Below, in pieces: positions 60,509 through 64,000 of a DNA stretch of 64,000 nucleotides. The translations under genes were made by a program, and so were the position numbers. Source of the stretch: Erythrobacter sp. (GTDB lineage: Bacteria; Pseudomonadota; Alphaproteobacteria; Sphingomonadales; Sphingomonadaceae); NCBI RefSeq assembly GCF_030066995.1, contig NZ_JASJAP010000007.1:62001-126000 (forward strand). The letters are read 5' to 3'. Under the pieces are notes generated by a model that saw only the letters and a list, made by a program, of their open reading frames with translations, ran no database searches and was not told where the DNA came from. Within the stretch, counting starts at the first letter, position 1, and the number at the start of each line of letters is the position of its first letter.

Positions 60509-61371
60509 TCGGGTCCTTGCGCCTTTGGCGTGTCGGGATCGGCGGACCATTCCTGCCAACTGCCATCGTAGAGCGACACGTCGTCCTTGCCCGCCAGGTG
60601 CAGGGCGAAGAGCAGCACGCTGGCGGTCACGCCGCTGCCGCAGCTGGTGATGATTGGCTGGGTGAGGTCAACACCTGCCCCTTCGAACGCGGCGCGCAGC
60701 TCACCGGGCGATCTGTAAAGGCCGTCGTCGTCGAACACCTGGCCAAAGGGCAGGTTGAGCGCGCCGGGGATGCGCCCGTTCTGGCCGCCATGCACCGGGT
60801 CTTCGCCCGGACCGTACACACGATCGGCCGCGCGCGCGTCGACTATCTGGTCGGGTTCGCCATCGAGCACGCTCAGCACGTCCCGCTTGGTCACCACCCC
60901 TCTTGGCGCGACAAGCGTGGCGGGTTCTGTCGCTGCGATGTCGGGCGTGCCGCTTTCAAGCGCGCGGCCTTCGCCGCGCCACTTCGCGAGACCACCATCA
61001 AGGATCGCGACCCGCTTCACACCGTGCGCGGTGAGCGCAAACCAGGCGCGCGCGCTCGTTCTCACTGCGCTGTCATCGTAGAGCACGATCCGGTCGTCAA
61101 GCGTCACGCCGAGATCGGCCAGCCGCCGCGCCACCTGTTCGGGTGTAGGCAGGGCGGCTGGGACGCATGAGCTCGTGTCGGTGAGACTGTCGAGATCGAG
61201 AAAGCGCGCGCCGGGAATATGGCCGGTCTCATATTCTTCGCGCGGGTTGCGCCCAGCATCGGGCAAGTGTTTGGAGGCATCCAGCACAACAACACGCGGG
61301 TCAGCCAGATGATCGTCCAGCCACTGGGTTGAAACGAGACTTGGGATTGGCTCTGTCCGGGGCTCTGTCAT
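60505..61371 (-). CDS. sseA: 3-mercaptopyruvate sulfurtransferase
   Basis: A 288-residue two-domain rhodanese. The inactive N-terminal domain (VVVLDASKHLPDAGRNPREEYETGHIPGARF in parts) is followed by the catalytic domain with Cys244 in CGSGVTA, the loop type of mercaptopyruvate rather than thiosulfate sulfurtransferases. First gene of sseA-metC-mscS. Confidence 0.94.
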   Translation of the reverse strand: MTEPRTEPIPSLVSTQWLDDHLADPRVVVLDASKHLPDAGRNPREEYETGHIPGARFLDLDSLTDTSSCVPAALPTPEQVARRLADLGVTLDDRIVLYDDSAVRTSARAWFALTAHGVKRVAILDGGLAKWRGEGRALESGTPDIAATEPATLVAPRGVVTKRDVLSVLDGEPDQIVDARAADRVYGPGEDPVHGGQNGRIPGALNLPFGQVFDDDGLYRSPGELRAAFEGAGVDLTQPIITSCGSGVTASVLLFALHLAGKDDVSLYDGSWQEWSADPDTPKAQGPE

Positions 61372-61435
61372 GGCTGCGATGCGTAGCTATTCCGACGAGC
61401 CAAGCCAAGGGGCGCTGTGCGCCGAGGGTCGTGGG

Positions 61436-62944
61436 TCAGGCGGGCTCCTGGGCGACGGGTGGCTTGATCGGGTTGGCGCGCAGACCCGTCACCGCGCCCG
61501 GAGGCCCGTCCATGGCGATCGGATGCAGTCGCAGGTGGTTCTGGCCGCTCGGCGTGCCGACAACGAAACTGCGCGTATGCGCGCGCTGTCCGGCCCCCTC
61601 CACCGTGACGTGCACGAGCGGGATGAAGACGGGAATAGAGCCATGCCGGATCAGGCGCACATCGACCATCGGCAATTCAAGCGTGCCAAACAGCGTCACC
61701 CCTTGCTGAGGTCCGATCCGTTCAACACGGCCCATGGCCTGCCCCTTGGCAAAAGATCCGCCGTTGGATGCCCCGCGCTGCGCGCTCGCGATTTCGCCAG
61801 ACACTATCAGATCGCGCACGGCCTCATCGGAGCGATTTGTGACCGTGAGGCGGTAATTCAGTGTGAACATCATGACGCTGCGCGTGGCCTTGGTCACATC
61901 AAGCTTGAGCGAGAGGCGCGCCGGCTCTTCATCCTCCGGCGGAGTGGTCAGAGTCGGCTCGACCCGCTCCGTCGATGAGGGGCGCTCGAAAGCCGTTTCG
62001 ACATCCGGTTCCGACTCGGCCTCAGTGGCGCGCGCGCGAGGGCTTTGAGCCTCCGCGCGGCTCTCGGCGGCTTCTGCGGCAACACCCCGAGCGGACGGGC
62101 TTGCCGTTGAGGATTCCGGGATACGCCGACGCACTTCGGCAATGACGTTGCTCTCGAGCAGCAGAACATCGCTCCGGCGCCGCCGCCAGAGGCGCCAGCC
62201 GACAAAACCGATCGCGCCGACAGCCAGCGCCAGCAACGCCCACCAGAGGTTTGGGATGGAATTCGGTTCCACCGGAGCCGCACGCAGCGGCTCGGGCAAG
62301 GGGTCTCTTGCCGGACCCAGATCGATCGAAGGCGCTGGCGCGATATCGACCCAATCGTCTTTCCCCAGCAGGAACCCGCCCGGTGCAACGTTGCGTGCGC
62401 CCTGGTCCGTCTTTTGGCCTGTTCCAGGCGCGTCACCGGTGCCCGAAGGCGATGCGGACGGACGGGCGGGACCGGTCGGCGAACTGTCAACGCGCAGGCC
62501 CTCATTGCGCAGGCTTTCATTGCTTGGGCTCTGAGTACCAAGGGCATCAATGCTTTCAGCCAAAGAGGGGTCAAGCGTCGCGGGCGCTCTCGCCGGGTCC
62601 GCGTTCGGACTGGGCGCCGCTTGCGTTGGCGGGGAACCCGGTTCGCTGGTTGGCGCGGGTGTTCGTTCGCCTTCGGGCAAGACCCGCTCGACCGGGATTA
62701 CGCGCGGCGCAATCGGCACGCCGCTGCGCTCATCGGCGGGGCCTTGCGTTTCCGGCGAAGGCTCGGGCGAAGGTCCCGCTTCGGGCAAGGTGAAGGTGTT
62801 CGGGTTCTCCTGCGCGAGGGCAGGATCGGACATCATCGCGCCGGAAGCCAGAACCAAGACCAGCGAGAAAAGCGCGCCGCGCACCGGCTCGACCGATCGG
62901 GTAGGGCTACGCGCGGCGGGGGTGTGGACGAGACAAGATAGCAT
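61436..62944 (-). CDS. Large membrane-anchored protein of unknown function
   Basis: About 502 residues from ATG 62944. Signal peptide residues 22-44 ([21 protein letters not shown]), then about 180 residues of Pro/Ala/Ser/Glu-rich sequence, one membrane helix near 228-250 ([21 protein letters not shown]) with a basic RRRR stop, a low-complexity linker, and a C-terminal beta-rich domain (about 370-500; [25 protein letters not shown], in parts, and [19 protein letters not shown]). No family recognised. Upstream ATGs exist, but only this one gives a signal peptide near the N-terminus. Confidence 0.72.
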   Translation of the reverse strand: MLSCLVHTPAARSPTRSVEPVRGALFSLVLVLASGAMMSDPALAQENPNTFTLPEAGPSPEPSPETQGPADERSGVPIAPRVIPVERVLPEGERTPAPTSEPGSPPTQAAPSPNADPARAPATLDPSLAESIDALGTQSPSNESLRNEGLRVDSSPTGPARPSASPSGTGDAPGTGQKTDQGARNVAPGGFLLGKDDWVDIAPAPSIDLGPARDPLPEPLRAAPVEPNSIPNLWWALLALAVGAIGFVGWRLWRRRRSDVLLLESNVIAEVRRRIPESSTASPSARGVAAEAAESRAEAQSPRARATEAESEPDVETAFERPSSTERVEPTLTTPPEDEEPARLSLKLDVTKATRSVMMFTLNYRLTVTNRSDEAVRDLIVSGEIASAQRGASNGGSFAKGQAMGRVERIGPQQGVTLFGTLELPMVDVRLIRHGSIPVFIPLVHVTVEGAGQRAHTRSFVVGTPSGQNHLRLHPIAMDGPPGAVTGLRANPIKPPVAQEPA

Positions 62945-63065
62945 TGGCGTGAACTGGTGTCGCGGCTGGCAAACGGTGTTGAGCGGAGTGTCATACATAA
63001 CTCGCTGCCATTTGGCACGCACCTGTGCGCTTGCGCAATGCGGACAATCGCGGCAACAGCGCGAC

Positions 63066-63539
63066 ATGGAAACCACACCCGACACATCATCTGGCCGGCC
63101 CGCTTACCTGGGGAAAGACACGCCTCTTCCCCAATCGCCAGAGGAGGCAAAGCTCGATTATGTGCCCAATCCGCGTCAGGGCGCGCTGTTTCTTGTGCGA
63201 TTTACAGCGCCCGAATTCACCTCTTTGTGTCCGGTCACCAATCAGCCCGACTTTGCCCATCTGGTGATCGATTACGCGCCGGAAGAAACCATTGTTGAAT
63301 CGAAGAGTCTCAAGCTTTTTCTTGGGAGTTTTCGGGACCATAACGGATTTCACGAGGATGTTACGGTCGGCATCGGCCAGCGTCTGTTTGAGGAAATGAG
63401 ACCGAAATGGCTGCGAATTGGCGGGTATTGGTATCCGCGCGGAGGTATCCCGATCGACGTCTTCTGGCAAAGCGGTGCACCGCCCGGGGGGCTGTGGTTG
63501 CCCGATCAGGGCGTGCAGCCGTATCGCGGGCGAGGTTAA
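63066..63539 (+). CDS. queF: NADPH-dependent 7-cyano-7-deazaguanine reductase
   Basis: A 157-residue type-I QueF, reducing preQ0 to preQ1 in queuosine biosynthesis. Catalytic Cys55 in [11 protein letters not shown], Asp62, and the NADPH motif [15 protein letters not shown] (78-92) are intact. ATG 63066 chosen; the longer frame runs through the divergent gene. No queC/D/E or preQ1 riboswitch is adjacent. Confidence 0.95.
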   Translation: METTPDTSSGRPAYLGKDTPLPQSPEEAKLDYVPNPRQGALFLVRFTAPEFTSLCPVTNQPDFAHLVIDYAPEETIVESKSLKLFLGSFRDHNGFHEDVTVGIGQRLFEEMRPKWLRIGGYWYPRGGIPIDVFWQSGAPPGGLWLPDQGVQPYRGRG

Positions 63540-63574
63540 CCATCTTACCGTATGGTAATCAGCGCGTTAACCAT
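63535..63574. promoter_or_regulatory. Paired CtrA-like half sites before the right-edge gene
   Basis: GTTAACCAT occurs twice in direct orientation, at 63535-63543 (overlapping the queF stop) and 63566-63574, 31 bases apart (about three helical turns). Between them is the dyad TTACCGTATGGTAA (63545-63558). TTAACCAT matches a CtrA half-site form reported in Caulobacter, as I recall. The rest of the gap to 63753 holds only a 28-codon frame (63594-63680). Confidence 0.45.
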
Positions 63575-63753
63575 TCGGTTCGGCGAGGAAAAAATGTCTA
63601 ATTCTGTCGGATCACTCTTTTCTTCCGGCTGTCACACTGTATGCATAGGCGCCCAAGAACAGGCAGGGGTTCTGTTTTGATCAAGTCAACCAACCGGGGC
63701 CCACGCGTTTCTGCCGATACTAAGAGATTACATAAGCCATTGAGAGGCCAATA

Positions 63754-64000
63754 ATGACCTATCCCGCTTCAATGAAATTCCGTTCTTTTGGTGGTGCTTC
63801 CGTGGTCGCGCTGTCCGCTGGACTGAGCACCGCTGCCTTTGCGCAGGCAACCCCGCCCGCTCCGGTTCAGTCCGTTCCGGTTCCCATGGTGCCCTCAGCT
63901 CCGGGCAACGTTGAGGAATGCGCCCTCATCGGCTCGGCCATGCCCCCGGAAATCGTCTGCGCTCCGGGTACAGACCCGGACGGATTTCAGGAGCCCTTCA
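63754..64000 (+). CDS. Secreted protein, N-terminal part
   Basis: The reading frame is open to the window end (82 codons). A signal peptide (KFRSFGGASVVALSAGLSTAAFA|Q, cut after residue 30) is followed by Pro/Val-rich sequence (TPPAPVQSVPVPMVPSAPG) and two cysteines. The ATG at 63754 has GAGAGG upstream; ATG 63772 is an alternative. Function unknown; the gene continues outside the window. Confidence 0.7.
   Translation, partial: MTYPASMKFRSFGGASVVALSAGLSTAAFAQATPPAPVQSVPVPMVPSAPGNVEECALIGSAMPPEIVCAPGTDPDGFQEPF

Overview
The window is a GC-rich chromosomal segment of an alphaproteobacterium, most likely Sphingomonadales and probably Erythrobacteraceae-like. This rests on recalled family resemblance, not a search. 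Supporting signs are a complete alphaproteobacterial dcw cluster (mraZ to ftsZ), a bpt-type leucyl-transferase, the cobA-DUF2849-cysI-DUF934-cysH sulfur operon, a CGGCCSCATC adrenodoxin-type ferredoxin, many GTG/TTG starts and pervasive 4-base stop/start overlaps. Nothing looks like a prophage, plasmid or genomic island; one lysozyme gene is the only phage-like gene.

Layout: 1-4351, a partial secreted protein, an amidohydrolase with a hydroxyisobutyrate-type dehydrogenase, and threonine dehydratase. 4591-7206, bpt, a GH24 lysozyme, and an XRE regulator/membrane-protein pair behind a conspicuous palindromic operator. 7271-12051 (minus strand), the nitrogen block glnB-glnA, argC with an SH3 protein, and an M17 aminopeptidase. 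12115-22233, mixed housekeeping: a lipoprotein, map, a CDP-alcohol phosphatidyltransferase, ccmAB with a coupled membrane protein, a pterin dehydratase, an SDR, an S9 peptidase, an AlkA-like glycosylase, ferredoxin, cysteine synthase and a single-TM protein.

22443-42114 is the division and cell-wall cluster: phased MraZ boxes, then mraZ-rsmH-ftsL-ftsI-murE-murF-mraY-murD-ftsW-murG-murC-murB-ddl-ftsQ-ftsA-ftsZ. Nearly every junction overlaps, except a hairpin-bearing leader before ftsZ. MurE carries the DNPR signature of a meso-diaminopimelate ligase. FtsZ has an unusually long acidic linker. A TPR/SPOR protein, a YbjN-like protein, proC and a Bax-inhibitor-1 protein follow, ending at a strong terminator.

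46308-52918 holds a polyproline lipoprotein, tRNA-Ala(CGC), a cobalamin riboswitch, a TonB-dependent receptor broken by a one-base frameshift, and obgE-proB-epimerase. A perfect 12-bp inverted repeat covers the obgE start codon. 52919-61371 is mainly minus-strand sulfur metabolism: siroheme synthesis and sulfite/APS reduction, then sseA-metC-mscS, with a REP-like repeat cluster inside the first operon. The right end has a large uncharacterised membrane-anchored protein, queF, and the start of a secreted protein behind two CtrA-like half sites.

No clearly new multi-gene system is visible. The most unusual signals are regulatory structures (obgE, ftsZ, the XRE operator) and the frameshifted receptor under its riboswitch.
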